Shown: piece after piece, positions 28,300-36,440 of the stretch
How positions within the stretch are numbered: the first letter of the stretch is position 1
Layout of the letters: each line of letters starts with the position of its first letter
Source of the DNA: Pseudomonadota bacterium
Lineage (GTDB): Bacteria > Desulfobacterota > Desulfobacteria > Desulfobacterales > Desulfosarcinaceae
Assembly (NCBI GenBank): GCA_023435265.1
Contig: JAEYRZ010000174.1
Coordinates: forward strand, 1-64,000
Direction: 5' to 3'
DNA length: 64,000 nucleotides
Made by a program: the position numbers and the translations under genes
The notes under the pieces: generated by a model
The model's database searches: none
Told to the model about the DNA's origin: nothing
Seen by the model: only the letters and a program-made list of their open reading frames with translations

Positions 28300-28518
28300 T
28301 CAGAGTTTCCTCAGTTTTGTAATGGCCAACCCGATGTTGCGGTAGGCTGCGGCAACTCCCAAAATAAAGAAGATCACCGTCAGCCAGGGGTGGGACCCCA
28401 GTTTGGTATCGAGATACCACCCGATTGCATAACCGATCAAAATGGAAAGCGCGACCTGCAACCCAAGACTGCTGTAATAGGCGAGTTCGCGGATATATCG
28501 CCAGTCCTTTTTTTTCAA
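28300..28518 (-). CDS. atpZ: AtpZ/AtpQ-like F0 assembly protein
   Basis: A 72-residue protein with two membrane helices (about 13-33 and 43-62). The pattern of a basic N-terminus, LGLQVALSILIGYAIGWYLD, then FFILGVAAAYRNI is that of the AtpZ/AtpQ family, which lies at the head of many atp operons and is thought to work with AtpI in Mg2+ handling or rotor assembly. It is the first gene of this leftward cluster. The 160 bases upstream hold no clear promoter beyond a lone TTGACT. Confidence 0.8.
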   Translation of the reverse strand: MKKKDWRYIRELAYYSSLGLQVALSILIGYAIGWYLDTKLGSHPWLTVIFFILGVAAAYRNIGLAITKLRKL

Positions 28519-28680
28519 TACTCAGACTCTGAATCAATGCAGTGGTTTTGCAGGTTGTCCGGTTTGCTGAACTCGATTACCGGGCGCCTGGTCACCTACC
28601 ATAGCGCCGGACTGCAAGTCAATTCTTTTCGGAACCGGACGGCGGCCCGTCAGACCCGAGGAGGCGTGCCGGACCGCAGA

Positions 28681-29487
28681 CTACCACTTGATCCGTCCGG
28701 ATTCAAATACCGGTCCGTCCTTGCAGACATGCCAGTACGGGCGGTCGGGATCGCTGCCCTCCACGGCGCAGCCCAGGCAGGCCCCCATGCCGCAGGCCAT
28801 CATGGTTTCCATGGAAACCTGGCAGGGAATTTTGCTCTTTTCGGCGATTCCGGCGATGCACCTCAACATACCCGGCGGGCCGCAGGCGAAAAGCGTTGCC
28901 GGAGGGCGGCTTAATACGGCGGTTTGAAGGGGGTCGGTGATCAGGCATTGGTCGCCCGCGCTGCCGTCATCGGTGGTGACGGTGAGCGCCATGCCCAGAT
29001 CGACGAAATCATCCCGGCACATCAGATCCGATCGGTTCCGGCCGCCCAGGAACACGTGGCAGTTGCCGGCGGCATAGCCGGAATGAATAAGATGATGCGC
29101 CAGAAAACGAATCGGGGCGACGCCGATTCCGCCGGCCGCCAGATAATAGCGCTGGTTGGCCCGAGGGGCGTGCGCCAAGTCGAATCCCCGGCCGAGCGGT
29201 CCCAGGATATCGAGGTGCTGTCCGGGTGAGCATCCGGCCAGCATTGAGGTCCCGCGGCCCACGACTCTATAGAGCAGTTCAAGGCCTTCAGGCTTGTTCG
29301 CGTCGCCGACCAGCCCGAAGATGGAGAACGGCCGCCGCAGCAGCGGCGCATGGTGGTTTCCGATCTGCAGCATGACAAACTGCCCTGGACGCGCAGCGGC
29401 GCGATCCATGGCGCAGGCCAGCCCCATGCGGTAAAGTTGGGGTCCGACCTGTCGGTTCCATAATACTACGGCCTTTTGCTGAAGCAT
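28681..29487 (-). CDS. pyrK: Dihydroorotate dehydrogenase electron-transfer subunit PyrK
   Basis: A 268-residue FAD and [2Fe-2S] protein of the ferredoxin-reductase family. The FAD-binding RRPFSIFG, the nucleotide motif GGIGVAPIRFLA and CGPPGML are clear. The C-terminal cluster cysteines read MACGMGACLGCAV and HVCKDGPVF. With PyrD it makes the type 1B enzyme that couples dihydroorotate oxidation to NAD+ in pyrimidine synthesis. pyrD is usually adjacent, but the next downstream gene here is atpZ and the upstream gene is pgeF, so the catalytic partner must be encoded elsewhere. Confidence 0.92.
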   Translation of the reverse strand: MLQQKAVVLWNRQVGPQLYRMGLACAMDRAAARPGQFVMLQIGNHHAPLLRRPFSIFGLVGDANKPEGLELLYRVVGRGTSMLAGCSPGQHLDILGPLGRGFDLAHAPRANQRYYLAAGGIGVAPIRFLAHHLIHSGYAAGNCHVFLGGRNRSDLMCRDDFVDLGMALTVTTDDGSAGDQCLITDPLQTAVLSRPPATLFACGPPGMLRCIAGIAEKSKIPCQVSMETMMACGMGACLGCAVEGSDPDRPYWHVCKDGPVFESGRIKW

Positions 29488-29498
29488 CGAATTCCTCT

Positions 29499-30278
29499 CT
29501 AATCGCCGCTCATTGCCACAACCGCGGCAAAGCGTCCCGTGTCCCGGGCGGCGCGGTAGCTGAAAAACAGATGGGCGTTGCAGCGGGTGCAGATATTGCT
29601 GAAGCTGATATGGCGGGCGGCTACGCCGCTGGCGGTCAGCTGGTCGGCCGTGATGCGCCAGAAATCGAAATGGCTGCGCCGGTCGCCGTAGTGCCAGTAC
29701 TCCGAAGGGATTTCATTTCGATAATGGATGAACTCCGCGCAGCAGGGTCCCAGGGAGGGACCGACTGCGCAATAGAGATCCTCCGGCCGGCAGCCGAACC
29801 GCTCGCGCATGAGGTCGACCGTCCGCCCGACGATGTTCTGGATGCTGCCGCGCCATCCCGAATGGATGTTGGCTGCCACCTTGCGTTCAGGATCGACGAT
29901 GATCACCGCCTGGCAATCGGCCACCTGTATGAAAAGCAGCTGATCCTTGACATCGGTGACCAAGGCGTCGCCCCGCAACGCGACAAAATCGCCCTGCGGC
30001 GGGTGGGCGGCGCTCTCCTTGCGGCCCCACAGCGCAACCTGGGCGCCGTGGGTCTGGTGCGCAAATACCATGGTTCCCGCCCCGAACAAGGACCGGACCC
30101 GCCGCCGGTTTCGCCAGACCTGGTGATCCGGCGTGCCGCAACACAGCCCAAGATTCAGATCCGTGGGCTGCTCCCGGTCATCTGCCTGGCGCAGGATGAT
30201 GCCGTGCTGAACCCCGGGTATGGCGCTCAACGCGGGGAACTGGAGAAAGGCGATTCCGTTTCGTGCTGTCAGGTGCAT
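29499..30278 (-). CDS. pgeF: Peptidoglycan editing factor PgeF (YfiH, laccase-domain)
   Basis: A 259-residue zinc-dependent protein of the PgeF/YfiH family, reported to remove wrongly incorporated residues from UDP-MurNAc precursors or act on purine nucleosides. The motifs are HQTHGAQV, VADCQAV and IHSGWRGS, with CAVGPSLGPCC further on. An in-frame codon at 30329 would place the start inside a repeat element; ATG 30278, 12 bases outside the element, gives the normal family N-terminus. The stop is 11 bases before pyrK, suggesting co-transcription. Confidence 0.9.
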   Translation of the reverse strand: MHLTARNGIAFLQFPALSAIPGVQHGIILRQADDREQPTDLNLGLCCGTPDHQVWRNRRRVRSLFGAGTMVFAHQTHGAQVALWGRKESAAHPPQGDFVALRGDALVTDVKDQLLFIQVADCQAVIIVDPERKVAANIHSGWRGSIQNIVGRTVDLMRERFGCRPEDLYCAVGPSLGPCCAEFIHYRNEIPSEYWHYGDRRSHFDFWRITADQLTASGVAARHISFSNICTRCNAHLFFSYRAARDTGRFAAVVAMSGD

Positions 30279-30290
30279 CGTTGTCCATCC

Positions 30291-30435
30291 AGCAGGCTGT
30301 TGAAAAACGAGCGGTGAGCCGTCAGGCAAGGCGCGCGGCTTTCAAAAAGCGCAGCATTCACGCCAGTATGTGAGTCTTTTTGAAAGCCGCGCAACACACC
30401 ATCAGGCTCGATGCGAAGTTTTTCAAAAGCCTGCT
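30291..30435. repeat. MITE-like inverted-repeat element, intact copy B
   Basis: A 145-bp element with 18-bp terminal inverted repeats matching at 17 of 18 positions (AGCAGGCTGTTGAAAAAC at 30291-30308; its partner at 30418-30435) and a nested perfect 17-bp stem (GCGCGGCTTTCAAAAAG and its complement). It fills the gap between comF and pgeF, and the comF stop codon falls at the edge of its right arm. A related degenerate copy is at 21736-21857. It encodes nothing, so it would have to be mobilised in trans; no target-site duplication is obvious. Confidence 0.8.
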
Positions 30436-31273
30436 AAACCGTACGCGCCAGCGTCAGTACATGAACCGCCCGCGCACCCGCGGACAGCAGCACCGCGGCG
30501 CACTGATCGGCGGTGGTACCGGTGGTTAAAACGTCATCGACCAGCAGAACGTTCTGCCCTGCAAGGCGGACACCGTCCGCCACGGCGATCGCCTGCGCAA
30601 GGTTGGTTTTGCGCTGCGTGCGGTCGAGCCCGGTCTGCGGTATGGTCGGGCGGCAGCGCCGCAGCAGTTCCGGTCCCAGGCGCTGCGCAATCCGATCGAA
30701 CCCCGTGCGGGCCGCCAGAGCAGGCCACTTGCGGATCAACTGATGCGCCTGGTTGAAACCCCGCTCGCGCAGCCGCCCGCGGTGCAACGGCACCGGCACA
30801 ATCAGGTCGATCTCTTCAGGCCGCCAGTGTCGTAGAAACGTCTCCCAGAGCAGGCCTCCCAGGGGCTGCGCCACCTGCACGTGGGTGCGGTATTTCAACC
30901 AGTGGATCAGGCAGCGCAGGGCGCCCTGGTAAGCGCCCGTCGATCGGGCTTTTTCAAAATGCGGCGGTTCTTTTTCGCAGGCTCCGCAAAGGTGATCGGT
31001 TCCGTAACGGCCTGCAAACGGAATGCCGCACCGGGGGCAGAGGGGCGACTGGATCGGTCTGAAATCCGAGCGGCACACCGGGCACAGGCAACCGGCGAAC
31101 CCCCGACCCAGGTCCGCGACATCCGGATTCATGCGGGCCCCCGGATCATACAGGCGATCGCATTGAAAACAGCGCACGGGAAGAGTCGCCTGGAACAGGG
31201 CGGCGCCCAGTCGCTTCAGACTGCGTGAAATCATGCGCGTGCGCGCGTTTCGCGGCTTCCCGGTCCGATTCAT
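30434..31273 (-). CDS. comF: ComF family amidophosphoribosyltransferase-like protein
   Basis: A 279-residue protein with an N-terminal double zinc finger (CFQCDRLY, CPVCRSDF, CPRCGIPF, CGACEKE) and a C-terminal phosphoribosyltransferase fold with the PRPP loop VLLVDDVLTTGTT. ComF homologues act in DNA uptake for transformation, though many non-competent bacteria carry them. The ATG overlaps the icd stop (ATGA), so translation is coupled. The TAG stop lies at the border of the repeat element, so the original C-terminus may have been altered by the insertion, although VHVLTLARTV is a normal family ending. Confidence 0.9.
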   Translation of the reverse strand: MNRTGKPRNARTRMISRSLKRLGAALFQATLPVRCFQCDRLYDPGARMNPDVADLGRGFAGCLCPVCRSDFRPIQSPLCPRCGIPFAGRYGTDHLCGACEKEPPHFEKARSTGAYQGALRCLIHWLKYRTHVQVAQPLGGLLWETFLRHWRPEEIDLIVPVPLHRGRLRERGFNQAHQLIRKWPALAARTGFDRIAQRLGPELLRRCRPTIPQTGLDRTQRKTNLAQAIAVADGVRLAGQNVLLVDDVLTTGTTADQCAAVLLSAGARAVHVLTLARTV

Positions 31274-32508
31274 CGATTGAGGCGCTCGACCACGGCCGCT
31301 GCGAACTCAGAGCATTTCACCTCCCGGGCCCCGGGGATCTGCCGGGCCAGGTCATAGGTCACAACGCCTTCCCGGATCGCCGCCTGAAGGGCTTTGCGGA
31401 TCTTTTCGGCCGCCTCGGGCCAGCCCATGTAATCGAGCATCAGCGCACCCGATAGGATCAGCGAACTGGGGTTGACCTTGTCGAGCCCGGCGTACTTGGG
31501 GGCTGTTCCGTGAGTGGCTTCGAAAACCGCGCACCGGTCTCCGATGTTGGCGCCGGGCGCCATACCCAGTCCGCCGACCTGTGCGGCCAGCGCATCCGAA
31601 AGATAATCGCCGTTGAGATTGGGTGTGGCGATCACGGAGAATTCTTCCGGACGCAGCAGAACCTGCTGGAACAGCATATCGGCGATGCGGTCCTTGATCA
31701 CCACGGTGCCGTCCGGCCGGCGGCCCTGGTAACGGTCGTAGAGTTCGGTTTCCGTAATGGTCCGCTCGCCGAAGTGCTCCCTGGCGGCCTCGTATCCCCA
31801 GCGGGCGAAAGCGCCTTCGGTGAATTTCATGATGTTGCCCTTGTGCATCAGCGTGACGCTCGGAAGCCGGTGGGCGAGTGCGTATTCGATGGCCTTGACC
31901 ACCAGCCGTTTGGTATTTGCCGCACTCATCGGTTTGATACCGATCCCGGTGTCCGCCGCAATCCCGGTGCCAAAATGGGCATTCATGAATTCGATCAATT
32001 GATTCCCTTCGGCGCTGCCGGCCGGCCATTCGATACCGGCATACAGGTCCTCCGTGTTTTCGCGGAATACGACCATGTCGATCTTTTCAGGCTGCTTCAT
32101 GGGACTGGGGACTGCGTCGATGTAGCGGACCGGTCGCACGCAGGCATACAAATCGAGTCTCTGTCGGATGGTTACGTTAAGGCTGCGGATGCCCGCCCCT
32201 ACCGGCGTGGTCATCGGCCCCTTGATGGCGACGACATGCTCCTCGATGGTTTGCAGCGCATCGTCGGAAAGCCATTGGCCGGTCTGCCGGTGCCCTTTTT
32301 CACCGACCATCAGTTCCAGCCATTGAATGCGCCGGCGTCCCGCATATGCCGCCTCGACGGCTTCATCCAGGACGCGCTGCGCTGCCGGCCAGATATCCCG
32401 CCCGATCCCATCGCCCTCGATGAATGGGATGATGGGATGATCGGGAACCTGGAGCCGGCCCGGATCGGCCAGGATGATTTTTTGAGCCTGGTGGGTTTGC
32501 ATGGCCAT
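31270..32508 (-). CDS. icd: NADP+-dependent isocitrate dehydrogenase
   Basis: A 412-residue TCA-cycle enzyme that oxidatively decarboxylates isocitrate to 2-oxoglutarate. The substrate loop GIRSLNVTIRQ keeps the Ser that is phosphorylated in E. coli. The cofactor determinants are the NADP type: HGTAPKYAG (Lys-Tyr), Val in DKVNP, and Tyr/Arg in VTYDLARQ. GGGAGGAGG lies just before the ATG at 32508; a second ATG at 32502 has better spacing and is an equal candidate. Its stop overlaps comF. Confidence 0.95.
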   Translation of the reverse strand: MAMQTHQAQKIILADPGRLQVPDHPIIPFIEGDGIGRDIWPAAQRVLDEAVEAAYAGRRRIQWLELMVGEKGHRQTGQWLSDDALQTIEEHVVAIKGPMTTPVGAGIRSLNVTIRQRLDLYACVRPVRYIDAVPSPMKQPEKIDMVVFRENTEDLYAGIEWPAGSAEGNQLIEFMNAHFGTGIAADTGIGIKPMSAANTKRLVVKAIEYALAHRLPSVTLMHKGNIMKFTEGAFARWGYEAAREHFGERTITETELYDRYQGRRPDGTVVIKDRIADMLFQQVLLRPEEFSVIATPNLNGDYLSDALAAQVGGLGMAPGANIGDRCAVFEATHGTAPKYAGLDKVNPSSLILSGALMLDYMGWPEAAEKIRKALQAAIREGVVTYDLARQIPGAREVKCSEFAAAVVERLNR

Positions 32509-32678
32509 GGTCCTCCTCCCTGACAGGGCTGCCGACTTGAGTCGTCTCACCCGTCTTTGGTCCCGCTTCGCAACGGCCTTTCCGCGGCAGGCTTGACGCC
32601 GGGCGCGCAACCGGTGCTCACAGAGGGTCCGGTGCAGATTTCAACCCGAATGGCCGTTGTGCGGGGATGAACATCGGT

Positions 32679-33458
32679 TCAGCTTGCGGACGTCGAAGAC
32701 GGCGGCCGGAGCGACCGTTGACGGAAAATTTCGTACAATATAATACCGGCTGCAACGGATGCATTGAGCGATCCGATCGGGCCGCTTTGGGGAATCGCAA
32801 TCGTGAAGTCGCAATGCTGCCGGACCAGCGGCCGCAAGCCCTTTTCCTCCGCTCCCACAATCAGCGCAAGCGGCCCGCTCAGATCGGAATTGAACAGGGT
32901 TGTATCTCCCTCGCGGTCGGCGCCGGCAATCCATAATCCGCTTTTTTTGAGCATCTTGAACGTACTTACCAGGTTGGTGACGCGCGCCAGGCGGATATGC
33001 TCCAGGGCCCCGGCCGAGGCTTTGCTGGCCGCCGCCGAAGGCGGGGCCGCGCGATCTTTGGGCGTGATGACGCCATCGGCACCCGCGCACTGGGCTGTCC
33101 GGACGATGGCCCCGAAGTTCTGCGGATCGACAATCTGGTCCAACACCACCAGCAGCGGCGCCCTCCCCTGCCCCGAGGTTTCCAGAAGCGCTTCCGGAGA
33201 ACTCAGCGGCAAGGGGCCCACCTGCGCGCAGATTCCCTGATGATGCGTGCTGCGGGCCATGGCGGCCAGCGCTCCCGGATCGGTCCACTGAACGGATGCA
33301 CCGGCGTTTTCGGCCAGGCTCACGAGGTCACTCCGCCGCCGGGCGCCCTTTTCGCGGGAAAGGTAAAGCGCATGGATGCGGCGCCGGCCGGCTCTCAATG
33401 CTTCGAGCACCGGATGATACCCGAACAGTATTTCGGCGCTTGGGATGGCGCGATTCAT
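32679..33458 (-). CDS. rlmB: TrmH-family 23S rRNA (guanosine-2'-O)-methyltransferase
   Basis: A 259-residue SPOUT methyltransferase. The N-terminal substrate-binding domain begins EILFGYHPVLEALRAG, and the knot motifs are DPQNFGAIVRTA, IVGAEEKGLRPL and IPQSGPIGSLNASVAAGI. RlmB methylates G2251 in the peptidyl-transferase loop. ATG 33458 gives the standard N-terminus, 16 bases after gmk, but lacks a strong ribosome-binding site; a longer in-frame reading to 33590 would lie inside gmk. It is last in yicC-remA-gmk-rlmB. Confidence 0.9.
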   Translation of the reverse strand: MNRAIPSAEILFGYHPVLEALRAGRRRIHALYLSREKGARRRSDLVSLAENAGASVQWTDPGALAAMARSTHHQGICAQVGPLPLSSPEALLETSGQGRAPLLVVLDQIVDPQNFGAIVRTAQCAGADGVITPKDRAAPPSAAASKASAGALEHIRLARVTNLVSTFKMLKKSGLWIAGADREGDTTLFNSDLSGPLALIVGAEEKGLRPLVRQHCDFTIAIPQSGPIGSLNASVAAGIILYEIFRQRSLRPPSSTSAS

Positions 33459-33474
33459 CGGGGGCGCGCTTTCG

Positions 33475-34059
33475 CTATCCTTCCAGATGCCGCCTGAAGA
33501 CGGCCAGAATGTCCCGCCGGGCCTGCTCCAGATCGTCATTGACGATGACATGCCGGTAAAACCCGCACTGATCGATTTCAGACTGGGCATTTTTCAGGCG
33601 CAGGTCGATGGTCGCTTCGTCATCGGTCCCGCGCGCGAGCAGGCGCCGCTTGAGTTCGCCCAGCGAGGGCGGCATGATGAAGATCGTCTCGGCGGCCGGA
33701 AAATGCGACAGCATCTGGCGGGCGCCCTGCACATCGATATCCATCAGGATGGAACGGCCGGCCGAAAGCGCCTCCTGGATCAGGTGCGCGCTCGTGCCGT
33801 AGTAATGACCGTGCACCCTGGCCCACTCGGCCCAACGGCCCTCGGCGATCCCTTGTTCGAACGCCGGTTTGGAAATGAAAAAATAATCCCGCCCGTCCCG
33901 TTCCCCCGGGCGCGGCGACCGCGTGGTGTAGGAAATAGAGTAGACCAGTTCCGGGTAGCGATTTCGGATCTCGCCGCAAAGCGTGGTCTTGCCCGCCCCC
34001 GAAGGGGCTGAAATGATGAAAAGGTGCCCCGGTCCTACATTTTGGGTCGAAGCGGTCAT
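33475..34059 (-). CDS. gmk: Guanylate kinase
   Basis: A 194-residue enzyme that phosphorylates GMP to GDP. P-loop SAPSGAGKTTL (from residue 18), GMP-binding SYTTRSPRPGE and DYFFI, and the LMDIDVQGARQM segment are intact. The ATG overlaps the end of the preceding remA-like gene by four bases. yicC-remA-gmk is a common order in Firmicutes and Desulfobacterota. Confidence 0.96.
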   Translation of the reverse strand: MTASTQNVGPGHLFIISAPSGAGKTTLCGEIRNRYPELVYSISYTTRSPRPGERDGRDYFFISKPAFEQGIAEGRWAEWARVHGHYYGTSAHLIQEALSAGRSILMDIDVQGARQMLSHFPAAETIFIMPPSLGELKRRLLARGTDDEATIDLRLKNAQSEIDQCGFYRHVIVNDDLEQARRDILAVFRRHLEG

Positions 34060-34319
34060 TCTTCCTTGTTCGATTCTCTGAGCATCTCGAAGCGCTGCGA
34101 AATGGTTTCCGCCTGAATGGCCGACAATACGATATGGTTGCTGTCCAGAATGATGATCGAGCGGGTCCGCCGGCCATGCGTGGCGTCCACAAGATGCTTC
34201 TCGTCGCGGGCCTCGTCCTTGAGCCGCTTCATCGGCGCCGAATTCGGCGAAACGATCGCCACCACCCGATCGGCTACAACCGTGTTGCCAAAGCCGATGT
34301 TGAGCAGATTTTTTTCCAC
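34056..34319 (-). CDS. DUF370/RemA-like DNA-binding regulator
   Basis: An 87-residue protein of the DUF370 family; the Bacillus member RemA is a DNA-binding activator of biofilm genes. The family core LLNIGFGNTVVADRVVAIVSP and the GRRTRSIIILDSNHIVLS strand are clear. The start is a GTG at 34319 with GAGGAG eight bases upstream; the open frame continues to 34541 but that part overlaps yicC's 3' spacer and has no family likeness. It sits in the usual place between yicC and gmk. Confidence 0.85.
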   Translation of the reverse strand: MEKNLLNIGFGNTVVADRVVAIVSPNSAPMKRLKDEARDEKHLVDATHGRRTRSIIILDSNHIVLSAIQAETISQRFEMLRESNKEE

Positions 34320-34428
34320 GCTGCTTTCTCCTCGCCCGTGAATTGCCGTCCTGGATTGCCGCCTTGTGGCGCTGGGTCCTGCCGGGGGACTGCCCCGGCC
34401 GGTCGTTCTCCCGGGGCTGTCTTGAAGG

Positions 34429-35310
34429 TCATTCGATATTTTGAACCTGCTCGCGGAGCTTTTCGATTTCGGCCTTGATGTCCACGATCGTGTGGGCGAT
34501 ATCGGCCTGAGCGATTTTGGCTCCCATCGTATTAAACTCACGGTTGAGTTCCTGCAACAAAAAATTCAGCTTGCGTCCGGCCGGCTCCTCTGCCTGGATG
34601 ATCGCCCGAAACTGCTTCAGGTGGCTGCCGGCGCGCACGATTTCCTCGCTGATATCCGCCCGATCGGCCAATATGGCAGCTTCCTGGGCCAGACGCGCCG
34701 GATCGACTTCCGCAATGCCGCGCATGAGCGCCTCCACCCGCTCGCGCAGGCGCGCAGCGTTTTGCGCGGGAAGCAGTGCGGCGCCTGCGGCGATCCTGCT
34801 CAAACCCTGATCGATCTGGTTCAAGCGCATTTCGACATCCTTGAGGATGTACTCCCCTTCGCCCTGCCGCATGCGGTTCAGGGCCGCAAGCGCGGCGTGC
34901 AGGCAGTCGGCTGCCTGCGGCCAGTGGATTTCGGCCGCATCGGGGTTTTCAGCGCTCTGGATCACTCCGGGTACGGCGGCGATTTGATCCCAGGTGATCG
35001 GGGACTGCAATTTGAGTGATTTCTTGAGGCTGCGCACAGCATCGAGATAGGCCTTGGCCTTGACCAGGTCGACCGTAAATCCGCCGGACGTTTCGGAAAG
35101 ATTTTTGACCTGGAAGCGCACTTCGATCCTGCCGCGCAACACCTGTTCGCCGATGATCCGCTTGATGCGCTCCTCCCAGGCAAGATAAGCGGCCGGCAGG
35201 CGCAAGGCGATATCGAGGTGACGGCTGTTGTAGCCGCGTATCTCGATTGCGACGGAGACTTCGTTTTGAGTGACTTCCTCGGCAGCGTAAGCGGTCATGC
35301 TTCTGAACAT
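34429..35310 (-). CDS. yicC: YicC family endoribonuclease
   Basis: A 293-residue protein of the YicC/YloC family, recently shown to be an RNA-cleaving enzyme acting on small RNAs. The N-terminal MFRSMTAYA, the GYNSRHLDIALRLP motif, and the C-terminal FLLQELNREFNTMGAK with SDIxHTIVDIKAEIEKLREQ-like ending (here ADIAHTIVDIKAEIEKL) match the family. It is the first gene of yicC-remA-gmk-rlmB. It starts nine bases after the DUF4416 gene, so the transcript may begin further upstream. Confidence 0.93.
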   Translation of the reverse strand: MFRSMTAYAAEEVTQNEVSVAIEIRGYNSRHLDIALRLPAAYLAWEERIKRIIGEQVLRGRIEVRFQVKNLSETSGGFTVDLVKAKAYLDAVRSLKKSLKLQSPITWDQIAAVPGVIQSAENPDAAEIHWPQAADCLHAALAALNRMRQGEGEYILKDVEMRLNQIDQGLSRIAAGAALLPAQNAARLRERVEALMRGIAEVDPARLAQEAAILADRADISEEIVRAGSHLKQFRAIIQAEEPAGRKLNFLLQELNREFNTMGAKIAQADIAHTIVDIKAEIEKLREQVQNIE

Positions 35311-35319
35311 CGAAAACTC

Positions 35320-35850
35320 CTATTCGGCCGATTTCAGTTCCGCATCGAAGCGCCGGCGGACGAGCAGCAAAAAATCACGCATCGCCGCATCCGCGTAGTC
35401 GGGATAAGTCCAGGGCAGCGGCCGGTACCCGCCCTCTTGATAGATCAAGGTCAAATCGGCATAAATACCCCGGCCGAGATAGATTCGGTGCGTGTAGTTT
35501 TTGCCCGTTGCCAGGACGAAGCGCTCTTTCAACAGGTAGCCCGGATCGATATTGACCCGGCGTCTGCCCTCCCTGCAGAAATGCCGTTCCAGTGCATTGG
35601 TGCGGCATTTGATGTCGGCCAGGGACGTTTGCGCGACCGGCTGACGGAATACCAGAAGGCGACGGCGCAGCGGGCGGCCCATTTCCAGGTCATAATAATC
35701 GGTAAAATCGAAATCGAACCAGGAGCTGACCACATCGATCGCGCCGAAACAGCCCGCCAAGTCATGCGCCGCCTCGGCGATCAGGGCCGTCTGCGCGGAA
35801 AAGATTCCGATCACCAGTTTGGCGGGTTGAGCGGCTTCCGGTTGACTCAT
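35320..35850 (-). CDS. DUF4416 family protein
   Basis: A 176-residue soluble protein of the DUF4416 family, common in Desulfobacterota and other deep anaerobes and of unknown function. The core motifs are NIDPGYLLKERFVLATGKNY, THRIYLGRGIYADLTLIY and PWTYPDYADAAM. No metal site or nucleotide motif is obvious. Its position directly upstream of yicC suggests a place in RNA or nucleotide metabolism, by context only. Confidence 0.85.
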   Translation of the reverse strand: MSQPEAAQPAKLVIGIFSAQTALIAEAAHDLAGCFGAIDVVSSWFDFDFTDYYDLEMGRPLRRRLLVFRQPVAQTSLADIKCRTNALERHFCREGRRRVNIDPGYLLKERFVLATGKNYTHRIYLGRGIYADLTLIYQEGGYRPLPWTYPDYADAAMRDFLLLVRRRFDAELKSAE

Positions 35851-35889
35851 GCCCAGTCTTCTTTTCTGTCCGGCAGCAATCTGTGCTGT

Positions 35890-36072
35890 TCAGGAGTGCG
35901 GGGAGTCAAGCGGACGGGCCTCCTCGATCAGCATGATCGGTATTCCGTCTCGAATTTCATAGTACAGGCGGCAGTGATCGCAAATCAGTCCATCCTGCTT
36001 CGGGCTGAGGCGGATGTTCCCTTTGCACTGCGGACACACCAGGATCTCCAATAATGCGGAATCGATGGTCAT
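35890..36072 (-). CDS. Trm112-like zinc-ribbon protein
   Basis: A 60-residue protein of the Trm112/UPF0434 (YcaR) family: LLEILVCPQCKGNIRL and GLICDHCRLYYEIRDGIPIML, with two CxxC pairs for one zinc. Trm112 proteins activate methyltransferases in eukaryotes and archaea; bacterial members are small and often near LPS or cofactor genes. The start at 36072 is preferred because AGGAGGGG lies directly before it. It leads the leftward series ending in rlmB. Confidence 0.9.
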   Translation of the reverse strand: MTIDSALLEILVCPQCKGNIRLSPKQDGLICDHCRLYYEIRDGIPIMLIEEARPLDSPHS

Positions 36073-36440
36073 AACCCCTCCTTGATTGCCGAGCCGGCTG
36101 TCGGGCGCTTTTCCCACAATATGCATTCTTTTTCAACCCTCATGGCCTGAGACGGTAAGCGCAGTCACTACGATTGCACTTCAGACCGACAGGTTTGCGC
36201 GACCGATCATCCGCCCTTACCTTCAATCCGGTCCTCAATTGCCGCTTCACCATCCGCCTGCCGCTCAGCACCCGAACCTTCTCGCCTCGATAACGACCAG
36301 GCACCGCCTGCATTCAACATGCGCTTCGAGGTCATCGACCGCGCCTGCCGTTTCCGACACCTCCTCCGGCCGAAGCGGCTGTCGGGCAATACGAACACCC
36401 GCGGGCCCCTCGCCGGGGGCGGGTGACGAAAGGTGAAAAC
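36073..36440. other. 368-bp divergent intergenic region
   Basis: Lies between the Trm112-like gene and the rightward UDP-glucuronate decarboxylase. Open frames are present on both strands, but their translations are arginine- and proline-rich and look like GC-driven artefacts. No promoter, hairpin or RNA family was recognised. Confidence 0.4.

Noticed and set aside
36086..36436. 116-codon frame before the UDP-glucuronate decarboxylase gene
   Set aside because: Arg/Pro/Thr-rich translation typical of a GC artefact, without a ribosome-binding site or family.
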